Source: Quercus robur
Lineage: Eukaryota; Streptophyta; Magnoliopsida; Fagales; Fagaceae
Direction of reading: 5' to 3'
DNA length: 64,000 nucleotides
NCBI RefSeq assembly: GCF_932294415.1
Contig: NC_065543.1
Span: 42,120,277-42,184,276, forward strand
The position numbers were made by a program, and so were the translations under genes. Below are positions 12,584 to 23,800 of the stretch, piece after piece. Numbering within the stretch: the stretch's first letter is position 1; each line of letters starts with the position of its first letter. The notes under the pieces are model-generated. The model saw nothing but the letters and a program-made list of their open reading frames with translations, searched no databases and was not told the origin of the DNA.

Positions 12584-14219
12584 TGTAACACCCCATAATT
12601 TTGATACCAATTTAATTATTATGCGTAAATTATAAAGGAGGCCTACAATTAAATGGATTAAATTGATTTGGGCCTAAGATATTAAAAATAAGATAAATAC
12701 TATGGGATATGAATCTCAAGTGAGGTGGCATAAGTAAATATATGAGCCTTGATAATCTTAGCCTTTTATCTTTTAAGTTACACGTGTATGTACATAAGAA
12801 GTTCCTTTTTGTTTTCAGCTGCAACATGCGAGTGAGCTGTTTCTTTTCTTCTCTGCGGCTGTGTAGGAGAATCAGGTCAGCTCTCCTCTTTATTTGGGTT
12901 CTTGTATTTATGTGATACCTAGCAAGTGTCTATCTAGTTTAAGGGCTATTGATATATCACACACTTAGGATGGAGAAGTTCTATGTATATCAGCCTTTGT
13001 GCTGCATAGAACATAGGGGTTAGGTGTGGACTAGGGAAATCAACATTGTCATCTTGTTAATTAAAAAAAAAAAAAAAAATTTATTATGGCTAGAAAATCG
13101 TCCCACGTTTTCGGGAAGGAGTTGTTCTTGAAATCACTTTAGTAGCTAATAGGACAATAGGCATGACTTCATAAAATCTAACCTATCAATATATTAAAGG
13201 AAAAAGGAAATTCTAAGCATTTGTTCTGATCTCAACAACCCTCACTTATCCTTATATCATGGGAAAGGATGTCCTACAGTTATTATTATATTAGACTAGG
13301 AGTGATGGATATAGCTACATGACAAGAAAGGATGTGAATGGTAGATTGATGAGATTTCCCTTATTCGGCCATTTTGAAGTCTTGAATATCCATGATTATA
13401 TCAATGGAAAAATCAGATTAGGCAGCAGTATTTTTAAGTCCAAAAATCTTATCAAAGCTGAAAGTGTATTGGATAGTTAAGTGAATAAATAGAGGATTTT
13501 GGATATATCAATATTGTCTAGGATAAAATCATTTAGTGTGAAAATAGATTTTTAAGTGGGAAATTGTGTATTGATGAACCTATTTTTGGTGTTGCTAGGT
13601 TCTAATTCTATTGAATTGTTGTGATTTATCATTTAAGGGAGGTTGATTTCCTTTATTTTTGCGACTAAGAGGTAAGTGGTGTTTACTAATTTTTGGGGTT
13701 TTTCCAAAACAACCTTGATTATTAAACTATTTATATCAAATAAATATGTTGATATTCTATATGTAAATTGATATATTATAAATGCTTGATGTGCATATTG
13801 ACTATTTGTTTTATGAAAAACTTGTGGGACAACCTGAATTTATTTAAACTTATATGCGTGACTATATCTTTATATTTTTGAGAATTATGAATGAATTATT
13901 TTTTTTTGTGAGCATATTGAATGTGTTTTGAAAACCTATGGCCAGTTGTGATTAAAAGCTCAGTATTGTATTTAGTCCTTAGCAAGAGACATTCATACTG
14001 AAGCTAGTTCTTAGCAAGGGACAGTCCCAGAAAAGGAGACAGTTTACATTTGATAGTTCCTTAGCAAGAGAGTGCACCTTTAGGTTTCAAATGAGCTATC
14101 CTTAAGAAAATGGATGAAAAGGAGATTCTAGTCCCTAAAGGGGATAGCACAACCCAGTCAACGGGGCGTAAACGCTGACCACGAGAAAAGCCTAGGAAAT
14201 TATTTATATAATGGTATTG

Positions 14220-14267
<48 letters not shown>

Positions 14268-14710
14268 CGATGGCTCACAATATAAAGATATTTTTTTTAA
14301 TGAAATATTTGATGACAAAATATTGATAAGTTACAAGTTATGAATTGTTGTAAGAATTATTTATTTGAAAGGTTTGTTCCCACACCCCAATGTTAGTGAA
14401 TTCTAATTATTGAGTTATCTCACTCTCCTTTATTTCCCCTTACAGATACATTAGAGGGATTATTGGAGTAGAAATTCTTGGGAGACAGCAGTTACGAACT
14501 ATTTTGTGGAATTAAGGATTTTATTATTATTTTTATGGCATTAAACATTGTATTGGAGGATTATTTTAAGGATGTTTTGTCTTTGGTGGATTAGAGCTCT
14601 GACATTTGTGATGAGATTCTATGTTGCTGATTTCATTTATTTAATATTTTTATGGATTATTTAGATTGAATGGACTTTTATTATTTATGAATTTTGGGGC
14701 GTTAATTACA
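12584..14710. mobile_element. Solo LTR (2.1 kb) in the HSP70 pseudogene intron
   Basis: Starts TGTAACACCCC and ends GGGGCGTTAATTACA, nearly the inverse of the start. The direct repeat TTATG flanks it at 12579-12583 and 14711-14715. Length 2127 bp, no coding sequence. A TA microsatellite lies at about 14227-14264 and an A run near 13062. The TG...CA ends and exact 5-bp target duplication make an LTR insertion the best reading. The parent family is not identified. Confidence 0.82.
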
Positions 14711-16904
14711 TTATGGTTCTAAATACTTGCTAGGGTTGTTATAGCATCTTTCAATGATAGTGTTTCTTACACACAAACTGTTACACATCCCATTTTTGAA
14801 CTGAAACTGTAACATGAAGTCATGATTTTGAACTAGGAAATCATAACTTCTAGTCATGGTTTTAAAATTATGTGAAAAAAAAAAACCTACACTAGTTCTA
14901 CATTCACACGGTGAAGCCAAATTGCCAAATTGGTTGAAAAGTTTCCTTCTCACCTAAAGAAATGAAACACTTCTTTATCTTGAACTCTTCTTTACCTGTT
15001 GTCACAAATGCAAAACATTGAAATTTTTTACTTCCGGCCTATTGCTCTAGAGTCGGTGGTAACTCTACATTATTAGAGTAATGAGCTGCAAAAAATGTCC
15101 GCTTCCATTACTAAAATTCACGAATAAAAAATATACTTATAAAAAAGAGAGTCAACATATAATCTTGTTGCTTCTTATGCCTCATTATTGTCTAATAGTT
15201 TTTACATCTACTGTTTGAAGTATCAATTCCTTAAAAGGCTAATTATATTGCAGATGCAAAACGGTTGATTGGTAGGAGATTCAGTGATCCCTTGGTTCAA
15301 AGCGATATCAACCTTTGGTCATTAAAGGTCATTGAAGGTCCGGGTGATAAGCCTATGGTTGTGGTCAATTATAAGGGCGAAGAGAAGCATTTTGCCCACG
15401 AGGAAATCTCATCTATGGTCCTAAAAAAGATGAGTGAGATAGCCGAATCCTACCTGGGCACAACTGTGAAGAATGCGGTTGTTACTGTCCCCGCCTACTT
15501 CAATGATTCCCAGCGTAAGGCTACAAAGGATGCTGGAGGCATTGCAGGCCTTAATGTCCTGCGTATAATTAATTAACCAACTGCTACAGCCATTGCTTAC
15601 GGCCTAAACAAGATTGAAGATAGCATTGGCAAGATAAATGTGTTGATTTTTTATTTGGGTGGTGGTACTGCTGATGTCTCACTACTTACTATTGAGAAAG
15701 GTGTCTTTGAAGTGAAGGCCGTTGCTGGAGACACTCACCTTGGAGGAGAGGAATTTGGTAACAGAATGATAAAGCACTTTGTCGAAATATTTAAGAAGCA
15801 ACACAAGGTGGACATTAGTGTAAACTCCAGAGCTCTTAGAAGGTTAAGAACTAAGTGTGAGAAAACAAAAAGGACTCTTTTTTCTGCAATTGAGACTATC
15901 GCTGAAGTCGATTCTTTATATGATGGTATTGATTTCTTTTCAATTATTACTCAGTGCCAAATTTACAGAACTCAATATGGATTTGTTCAGGAAGTCTATT
16001 GATATTGTGGAGAAGTGCTTGACTGATGCTAACATGGACAAGAGTTTTGTCCATGATGTCGTTGTTACGGGTGGTTCTTCCAGAATTCCTAAGGCGCAGC
16101 AGTTGTTGCAGGACTTCTTTGATGGGAAGGAGCTTTGTAAGAGCATTAATCCAGATGAGGCTGTGGCTTATGGAGTTGCTGTTCAGGCTGCTATCTTGAC
16201 TGGTATAGGTAATGGGAAACTTCAAGATATCGTGCTCTTAGATGTCACCCCCTTGCCTCTTGGCATATCAATTAATTCTATGGGCGATATGTCTGTTTGA
16301 TTCCAAGGAATTCTGCCATTCCCGCCTCAAAGGTGGGCAACTACATCACTATATATTACAATCAAACTTCTATGACCATCTCAGTGTATGAGGGTGAGAG
16401 AGCAAGAACTAAGAATAACAACTTCTTGGGGGAATTTGTGCTTGATGGTATTCCTCCAGCACCCAGGGGTGAAGCTCTGGTCAAAGTTGGCTTTGATATT
16501 GATGCCAATGGTATCTTGAATGTGTCTGCTGAGGAGATTTCCACTGGTTTGAGGAGGAAAATGACCATCACTAATGATAAGGCAAGACTGTCCAGTGAAG
16601 AGATCAACAGGATGGTTAGGTTAGTGATGCAAAGGCGTACAAGGCTGAAGATGATGAACACAGGAAGAAGGTTAAGGCTAAGGAAGCTTTGGAGAACTAT
16701 GCTTACAACATGAGGAATACTATCAATGATGAGAAGATTGGTTCCAAGCTTGCCCCTGCAGCTAAGAAAAATATTCTAGATGCTATTGAACAGACAATTC
16801 AATGGATAGATGACCTCCAGCTCGTGGATTCGGAACTGTATCATGACAAGCTAAAATGGCTCGAGAACATTTGCAATCCCATCAGGATTTGTGTAAAGCA
16901 ATAA

Positions 16905-18969
16905 TAAATTTGATGCTGGATATGGAGTCTGTTGTGGCAACCTATCATTTCAATGGATGTAATGGTTCAAACTTCAAACTATGTTACCACTTTCCAGTGC
17001 TACTATTTTGAATGTGACTACAAATTATTATTATTATTATAATTTTTGGTTCTATTGTTTTCTTGTTAGTTATTTGGCTTTATAAGGCAACGGTTGGAAA
17101 TTTTCAAGACATGTCCACTGATAAGGATTTAGTTTCAAGCCTTCAACACATAGCTTGGTCATTGAATTCAGTTTCAGTACAGTCACGCCATCGAAGGTGT
17201 GAAGTGTGAACAGGTAAAAATGAAATGAACTGGGAACCAAATAAAACACCAACAATTTTTGGGCCTTGTTCAGTAAGTAAAATCAAGGCATAATAAAACC
17301 CAAACAGAGTAAGTAAAATCTTCCTGAATCTTGCGGAACCAACCAAAGAAAATTATGTGGATTTCATCTAAACACCAATTTGGTCATTTTAGAGGTTTTG
17401 GGGTATTTTAGAAGTATTTTTGATATTTTAGACTCAAAACATTCATCCCCTCTAAAACACCCTTGTCCTTAAGGATCTTCAAAGGTTTTATTCTTCCTCT
17501 GCCACCAAGTACTTCTCTTTAGTTTTTCACATATCAACCTTTTGGATTTAATCGCCTTTCCTTTTTCGCATTCCTCAAGATTTTTTTTTTTTTTTTGGCA
17601 ATGACATGCATTTAGCTTTCGTAAAAGTGAACGATGTAGAGATATAGATTGTAACTCTTTTGTTGTTCTAAGGCCGTACTTGTCCACCCTTTCAGACATT
17701 TTAGTTGCTTTTTGGTTCACGAAGCTGCAATCCTTGCCAATATTTTGTAAGCCTCCATTGCCACTGAAACACGAAAAGAGTTTTGCTACCTTTGGAACGA
17801 TAACACTGAACTCTTCGTCTCACCTCAGTTGTATGAGCTTTCTGCATGATTGCATTTTGGTTACCTTCAATTTGAACAAGACAGGCAAGCATCGCAGCGA
17901 GCATCTGTTGCATCTCTTAGATTATTAATCAGCTGTCCTAAAGTTAAGGAAACTATGTTACTGACTTCACCTTCATACTGGACACAATTGTTTTAGGAAG
18001 CGAACCAAAATCTTTAAATATATATATATATAAATATATATTTAATACAAAATATAAATTTTACTCTAACCTAATTTAAATGTATATATGTGTGAAGCTC
18101 CCTCTTAGAAACTTAAATCCCGACTTTTGTCCCCCACACTCCACATAAATCTTTAAATTGATAAGTGAACTATTTTGAAGAAGTCTAGGTTCTGTGGTAG
18201 ACTAGCTAACAATTTGTAACTTAATTATACATGACTACTATTTATTCATTATCAACGTATAAATTTACTCAAGATAGACTTCCAAATAAATATATCTGTC
18301 AATAAAACTAATCATAACTCATCCTAATCCAAACCAATTTATTTGAATAAAATTATTTATCCAATACTAGTTAATTTAAATTAGATTCATAGAGCTCGCT
18401 TGACTTTTTCTGTCTTTGTCTATGACATTTGTCTAGTGTATCCAAAAAACAGGGCAAAAACTTGTTTGACACACTGTTTCAGTGATTTATAACTGAAAAA
18501 ATGGTTTAAAGTCACTTTTTTTTTTTCTTTTTTTATCAAGGTAATTAAAGTCACGTTTTCGAGTTATAAAAAGACATAAGACACACGTCATAAAAACAAA
18601 CACTGCCCAAAAAAAAATTATGCCCAAAAAGAGAGGGCTTATAGAGAATGATGAGGAACCACCCAATCAAAGGTTTATTACTTAGCACTATTCATAGATA
18701 GAAAATATAAATGGCATGAATAATGAATTTTTTTTTAATAGATAAACTGGATGCATGGAATAATTTCTGGAGAGAGAACATATCACAAATTCACAATATT
18801 TGCCGAGAAATAAGTCCAGAGAATTTTTATTTACAAGTAGTTTGTGGCTTAGCGTGGAAAGTTGATGCTATTTTCAGAATTAATTTCAAAAGTAGCACAT
18901 ACCAAGTGTTTGAATTGAGAACAAAACATGTGGGCATTCATATTTCTCGCTAAACCAGATTAATTATTT

Positions 18970-19005
<36 letters not shown>

Positions 19006-19858
19006 CTTGTCAGGATCACAGAATAAATACCGAGGTCACCCTGTAGTTTGTGCAAACTGTAAACAACACAAGAATTGAGATTCTACATATCTTATTGCAA
19101 TAGCCCAAGTGATTGAGACTCCAGGTATATCATCATGCCCTCTGATCTTCTCCTCATCTTTGTATTTCTTCTGCTTCTTCAATCTACTAGTACATGGTCT
19201 CTTTTGATGGCCAATACAGTGATACAGATTGATGATAGGAGGAAATAGTTAAGTGCTAAATGATGTAATGCTGAAACCATTGTAACATAATGATGTAGGC
19301 ATGATATTTGAAATGAAGAGATGGCTTTAGCTAGAGTACATTTCTAACTACATAATATATATCAGCAACCCATTCCTCACTCGAGGCAAAACCTTTAATG
19401 TGTCTCTCTATCATGGTAAATCTACTCATGCCATCTTATAGCATAGTGAAATGCATGTAGAAATAAGCAAAGATGCGATCTAATTTGGACCTTTTTTTTT
19501 TTTTTTTTTACTATTACCTTGTGCATGTGCAGTCCCCCAATTCTACACACATCGGATATTTACAAAAATGAATCCTTTAGAGGTGGCTCCAAGATGCTGG
19601 CAAGAGGTTTTGAACCTAAAATTTCATGGATAATATGAGGCCTTAAGAACCACTAAGCCAACCCTTTAGAGTTCAATTTGAACCATGTTACATATTGAAA
19701 GGAGGCATTAAGCAAAAATGCCTGTCATCACCATGACTTAATGGTCACTTCAGTTCCCAGCTTCATTGCATTGATGCTATGACTTCTTTTATCAACATGT
19801 CAAATTTATATACCTGTTACAATGTACATAATCATTGGATGTAATAGTCAACCGATAT
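16905..19858. other. Intergenic, no gene seen
   Basis: AT-rich DNA with a possible poly(A) region of the HSP70 pseudogene, TA microsatellites (about 18014-18040 and 18972-19003), a T run at 17580-17596 and short repeat fragments. Open frames here, such as 17469-17720 on the minus strand, look like chance or relic sequence. At about 19555-19670 there is a fragment resembling a common dispersed repeat. Confidence 0.5.
18046..18150. repeat. Second copy of the 10022-10190 dispersed repeat
   Basis: Shares the TTTACTCTAACCTAATTTAAA and GTGTGAAGCTCCCTCTTAGA blocks with the copy in the HSP70 intron, in the same orientation, with scattered substitutions. Confidence 0.55.
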
Positions 19859-19868
19859 TTTAATTGAG

Positions 19869-20147
19869 AGATTCATATTCTCTAGATTTCTTAGGGTACT
19901 CTACAAAATAGATTTTCTTAAGTCTTAACCATTCTTTAATGATATAATGGTCTAGATTCTGCCATATCAGCAATCCACTAACAATAATCTTAATTATTTT
20001 GTTTGTAACATTATTTTATTATTTTAAGAATATTCTTAGTGGAATGCTGACATGGTAGAATCTTGACCATTAAATTATTAAAGAGTGATTAGGATTTAAG
20101 GAAATCTACTGGTAGAGTACCTTAGGAAATCTAGAGGATCTGAATCC
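19869..20147. mobile_element. Mutator-like foldback MITE
   Basis: About 279 bp made almost wholly of two inverted arms of about 120 bp (left arm begins AGATTCATATTCTCTAG; the inverse of the right end reads GGATTCAGATCCTCTAG). The direct repeat TTTAATTGAG flanks it at 19859-19868 and 20148-20157. A 9-11 bp target duplication with long inverted repeats fits Mutator-like non-autonomous elements. It ends about 230 bp before the start codon of the next gene, so it sits in that gene's promoter or leader intron. Confidence 0.85.
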
Positions 20148-20374
20148 TTTAATTGAGAAAACCAACATCACATAACATATTGAAGTTATATATAGTAGTG
20201 TCTGCTTAAAATGGAAAAAAAGAGTTATACTAATATTCTATACAAGAAGGCTTATTAGTGTTGGTAGGCATTTAAAAGTTTTCCTTGATGCTCCTTAACA
20301 TTCTAAATCTCACCAATTTTATGTTTTCAGAGGGAATTCAGTAACCGAAAGCTGAAACATTCCTTATTTTAAAC

Positions 20375-20857
20375 ATGGGAGAGACGGAGGATTCCAATAA
20401 ACATGAAGACAAAGGTGAAGTTGAAAAGAAGGCTAAGAAAGAAAAGGAAGAGAAACACGGCCATGATGATGTAAAAGAAGATAAGGGAGAGGAGAAAAAG
20501 AAGGACAAGGACAAGAAAAAGAAAGACAAGGATGGTAAGGAGGGCAAAGAAGGTGGAAAGGAGAAGAAGGATGATGATGCAAAAGAAGAGAAGGGAGAGG
20601 AGAAAAAAAAGGATAAGGATAAGAAAAAGAAAGACAAGGATGGTAAGGAGGACAAAGAAGGTGGAAAGGAGAAGAAGAAAAAGAATCCTGAAGATAAGAA
20701 AGACCCTGCAAAACTGAAGCAAAAGCTTGAAAAGCTTGATTCCAAAATGCAGGCACTGGTGGCCAAGAAAGAAGAAATTTTGAAACTGCTAAAAGAAGTT
20801 GAACAAGGTGCCCCAAATGCAAGTGAAGCATCCGGCCCCCCCACCACCTCCTCTTGA
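20375..20857 (+). CDS. Lysine/glutamate-rich small protein
   Basis: A single open exon of 160 residues, extremely rich in Lys, Glu and Asp. Residues about 30-100 consist of two copies of a 35-residue unit (KGEEKKKDKDKKKKDKDGKE), encoded by a 105-bp tandem duplication. Residues about 108-145 form a short heptad-patterned helix (KLKQKLEKLDSKMQALVAKK), likely a coiled coil, and the tail is Ser/Thr/Pro-rich. No signal peptide or membrane segment is seen. The start at 20375 is the first Met in frame; a TTTTATGTTTTCAG acceptor-like site ending at 20331 suggests an upstream leader exon. I do not recognise the family beyond 'Lys/Glu-rich protein', and no function is claimed. The clean frame over biased sequence and the distinct C-terminal helix favour a real gene. 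Confidence 0.65.
   Translation: MGETEDSNKHEDKGEVEKKAKKEKEEKHGHDDVKEDKGEEKKKDKDKKKKDKDGKEGKEGGKEKKDDDAKEEKGEEKKKDKDKKKKDKDGKEDKEGGKEKKKKNPEDKKDPAKLKQKLEKLDSKMQALVAKKEEILKLLKEVEQGAPNASEASGPPTTSS
20471..20680 (+). repeat. 105-bp tandem duplication inside the Lys-rich gene
   Basis: Two adjacent copies (about 20471-20575 and 20576-20680) are nearly identical and keep the reading frame, since 105 is divisible by three. Substitutions are few, so the duplication is recent or kept homogeneous. Confidence 0.85.
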
Positions 20858-23800
20858 GGCTAGTCTATGTCCCTTATGTGAAAAGTGCAAATGCTTCATT
20901 AGGAATTTTTAGTCTGTATATGATTTTTGTGAAAATGACAGTGTATCTTCTGCATAGGCAGTTGGCATTTAATTAAGAATGCTTGACTAATTTATGTCAA
21001 TGCAAAATAATTTCATAAACGTAATAATTAAATTAAATACTCAAATAACAAATAACAAATGGGAAGAGAAAATAAGTCATATAGCAAGAATAACCTGTTG
21101 TGAAAATTGGCACTATAGATTGGATTTTGATTTGATAACTTATGTAAGGAATGAAGCTTGGTCCGGAAGCAATGCATACAGTAAGAACATTAAGTTGCAT
21201 TGATCACGGACCAAACTTTATTCCAGACATTATAATTATCACTCCTTACTGATAATAGAACTTGATAGAAATATATTACTGAACATTCAAACAATGCCTT
21301 GTGCTTTTAAGCCAAAACACTGCAGAAAGGCTCTGGCATGGTTCTATCCACTGGCTAATAGGTTCATCTTATATGATTTGAGCTCTAAGAGACATCATTG
21401 CACTCCACTAGGTTTTTGCTCCCCTGCAGAGGTGCAAAAATTACACAAGGTCTGTGCAAATCAATGTCAGAAGAGCGCATACACATTGGCCAATCACAAA
21501 TTAAATGGTAAACCACTAATGTCACTTTTGTTTAAAAAGAGATGATTAAGGTAATGAAAATTTGGTTTTCATATGTCGTCTAGTGATTTAACCATTCATT
21601 CACGCGGAGACAAGCTAAGCAACCATCTTTGCAACAAGGATCAGATCAGTTTCATGGCATGCAATCAGAATTTCACAATATGATTGTTTTCTTGAAAATA
21701 ATTTAATGGACCGCTGCATTTAAATTTCAATTTGAGAAACTTGTTCTTACAAATTACTACCATAGAATAGACAAAACACCTTTAAAATGAAATGGAGACA
21801 TGGTATGATTTTTTATGCCATTATATATACTGGCTACTATTCTACTTCCTGTAAGTTGAGTGGTTGAAGTTATTGTCTCTATCATAATTAGCAACCATGT
21901 TTAGATGAGAGAAACCTATAATCTCAAAAACTGATTTTGGAGAAATTACTTCGACCATTTCAAAATATTGTAGTGGACAATAGGCAGACTTTGGATGGAG
22001 TTCTTGTAGGTATGCACTTCATTGGCTCTAGATTCAGAGCTTGGACATTGTTAAGGCTAAATTGGTTGGAGGGAAAATAGAAGGAAAGGAAATGGGAGTT
22101 AATCTGGAGTAAACATTTGTGTTACACAAGTCCTTTGGCAACCACACCCACCCCCCCACCCCCCCAAAATTAGTGGACATGGATGCAAAGGAGCTAGTCT
22201 TTCTTATTAATAGCCAAAAAATTCCAAAAAAACTAGTTCAAATTATTGTGGTTGAATGCAGAATTATACTCCAAGTTATCCCTCCAAGTTCTGGGGTGCA
22301 CAGCCTAACTTTTGTGTGGATGTCCTGCAAAGAGAGAGGACGTGATCAAGAAATATACATTTAAGCAATATATTAACAACTGAATGTGAATCACCATAAA
22401 GTATCTTTCAATCTGAACTAATTTGGTCAGACAATCTTTGATCAAACAGTAATCCCATGTATAATGAACGTGTTTTCCCTATGTGAAACATCCTGCTTTC
22501 AGTCCCACATTTACACTACACAATAGATGGCCTTGCAGCAACAAAACTCCTCTGATTCCTGCTGTTTCCCACAAACTTGAATAGCCCCAGAGCCCTATCC
22601 TTCTCCCATCATATCATCTATAATTAAAATCATTTCCATGTAAAAGTGGAACCCATTCTCACGACGAGTGCCACAAATTCAATATCTCTAAGATGTTCAT
22701 GGATGTAATATAATAGTATGTACAAGCATTTGGGCTAGTGACCAATGCCTTGGAGAGATTCTTCAGCACTAGACTCTCGTCATGTCGAGCTTCCTAGTAT
22801 AAAATGCTTTTTATCAATCAAAACATCCTTGATTTGAGAGAAGCCCTATTTCATGATCAAGCGTTGACGCATGAAAATGTAATCCCATTGTCTCTTTCTA
22901 GACAGTCAATGGGGTCATTGAACATTTCAAGAACGCATTGCCATTTATATGAAGCACAAGAGTCAATGCTTTGTAAGCGAAAGCCAACATCCATGAAGTG
23001 GAGTCATGGTCATTGGAAATGACTTTCAGCTAAAAAATCAGTGCTAGAACTTTGATGCAACATGTTATGGAATAGACATTGTAACCTCTTTTAATTCATG
23101 GCTACCAACAGAAATCTTTAATTTCAACAACTAATATTGGAGAAGCTACTTCCACAATTACGAAAATTTAAAATGGATTTGAACTACAATGGACATTAAT
23201 GTTTGGGACTATGGAGATTGGATTTGACGTTTGGTGAAAAAGAAAGAATAAAAATCAGTTGCACGTTTAAGAATCCATTTTATGCTCCATCAATACACAC
23301 CAATGAAAATTTTATGAGCCACTCTAGTTTTGTATTTTTTTTAGAATAATTTTAGTGGTTCTATTTTATACTTCACCAACTCGATTATGATTTTCTAAAT
23401 AATTCTCTCGTTAAGGAGGGGGGATTTTGAACCGTGAATGTCTCAAACTCTCAATTGGAAATACGAATGTGTCAAAAGTCTTGTAACTTAATTGACCGCT
23501 CCTCCTTTTATTTATCTATTTATTTTTAATTTTATTTTTTTATGAGGAAAAATAAAGTGACATGTGAATTATGATAGATTGCAATTGCGATTGGTGGGGT
23601 ATTAAGTGAAAAATTCAGAATGGTATGACCTTTTGGGATGAAAACAAACAACAACAACAAAAAGTTGGTGGAGCATAGTTTTATTAACACCTATGCTGCA
23701 GGTCGTTTGCCACCAAAAAAAAAAAAAAAAATTGTGTACTAGGAGATGTTGCAAACTTGCAATTACGTATAAGCTAAAAAGATAGGCAACAGGCCAACAA

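Larger units (their letters stand above)
9638..16904 (+). pseudogene. HSP70: Cytosolic HSP70 pseudogene, two exons
   Basis: Exon 1 (9638-9851) encodes the start of the ATPase domain ([16 protein letters not shown], then [14 protein letters not shown]). Exon 2 starts at 15254 ([13 protein letters not shown]) and covers the remaining ATPase and substrate-binding domains. The intron splits the Asp codon at the place usual for plant cytosolic Hsp70 genes. The intact family member is a roughly 650-residue ATP-driven chaperone. This copy has an in-frame TAA at 15574-15576 where RIINEPTA has Glu, frame shifts near 15950, 16295 and 16630, and ends after an ENICNPI block without the lid end and the EEVD tail. 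Other changes are LGTMYS for LGTTYS and FYLGGGT for FDLGGGT in the nucleotide site. With several independent lesions I call it dead. The intron is 5.4 kb, of which 2.1 kb is a solo LTR. Confidence 0.93.

Noticed and set aside
17469-17928. Overlapping frames on both strands after the HSP70 pseudogene
   Set aside because: Low-complexity Lys-rich content and no family match; perhaps an old repeat.
20338-20847. Minus-strand frame of 169 residues, Ser/Phe-rich
   Set aside because: Mirror of the Lys/Glu-rich gene on the plus strand; purine-rich codons leave the other strand open.
21294-21545. 83-residue Cys-containing open frame
   Set aside because: Single short frame, no recognisable domain and no supporting signals; likely chance.
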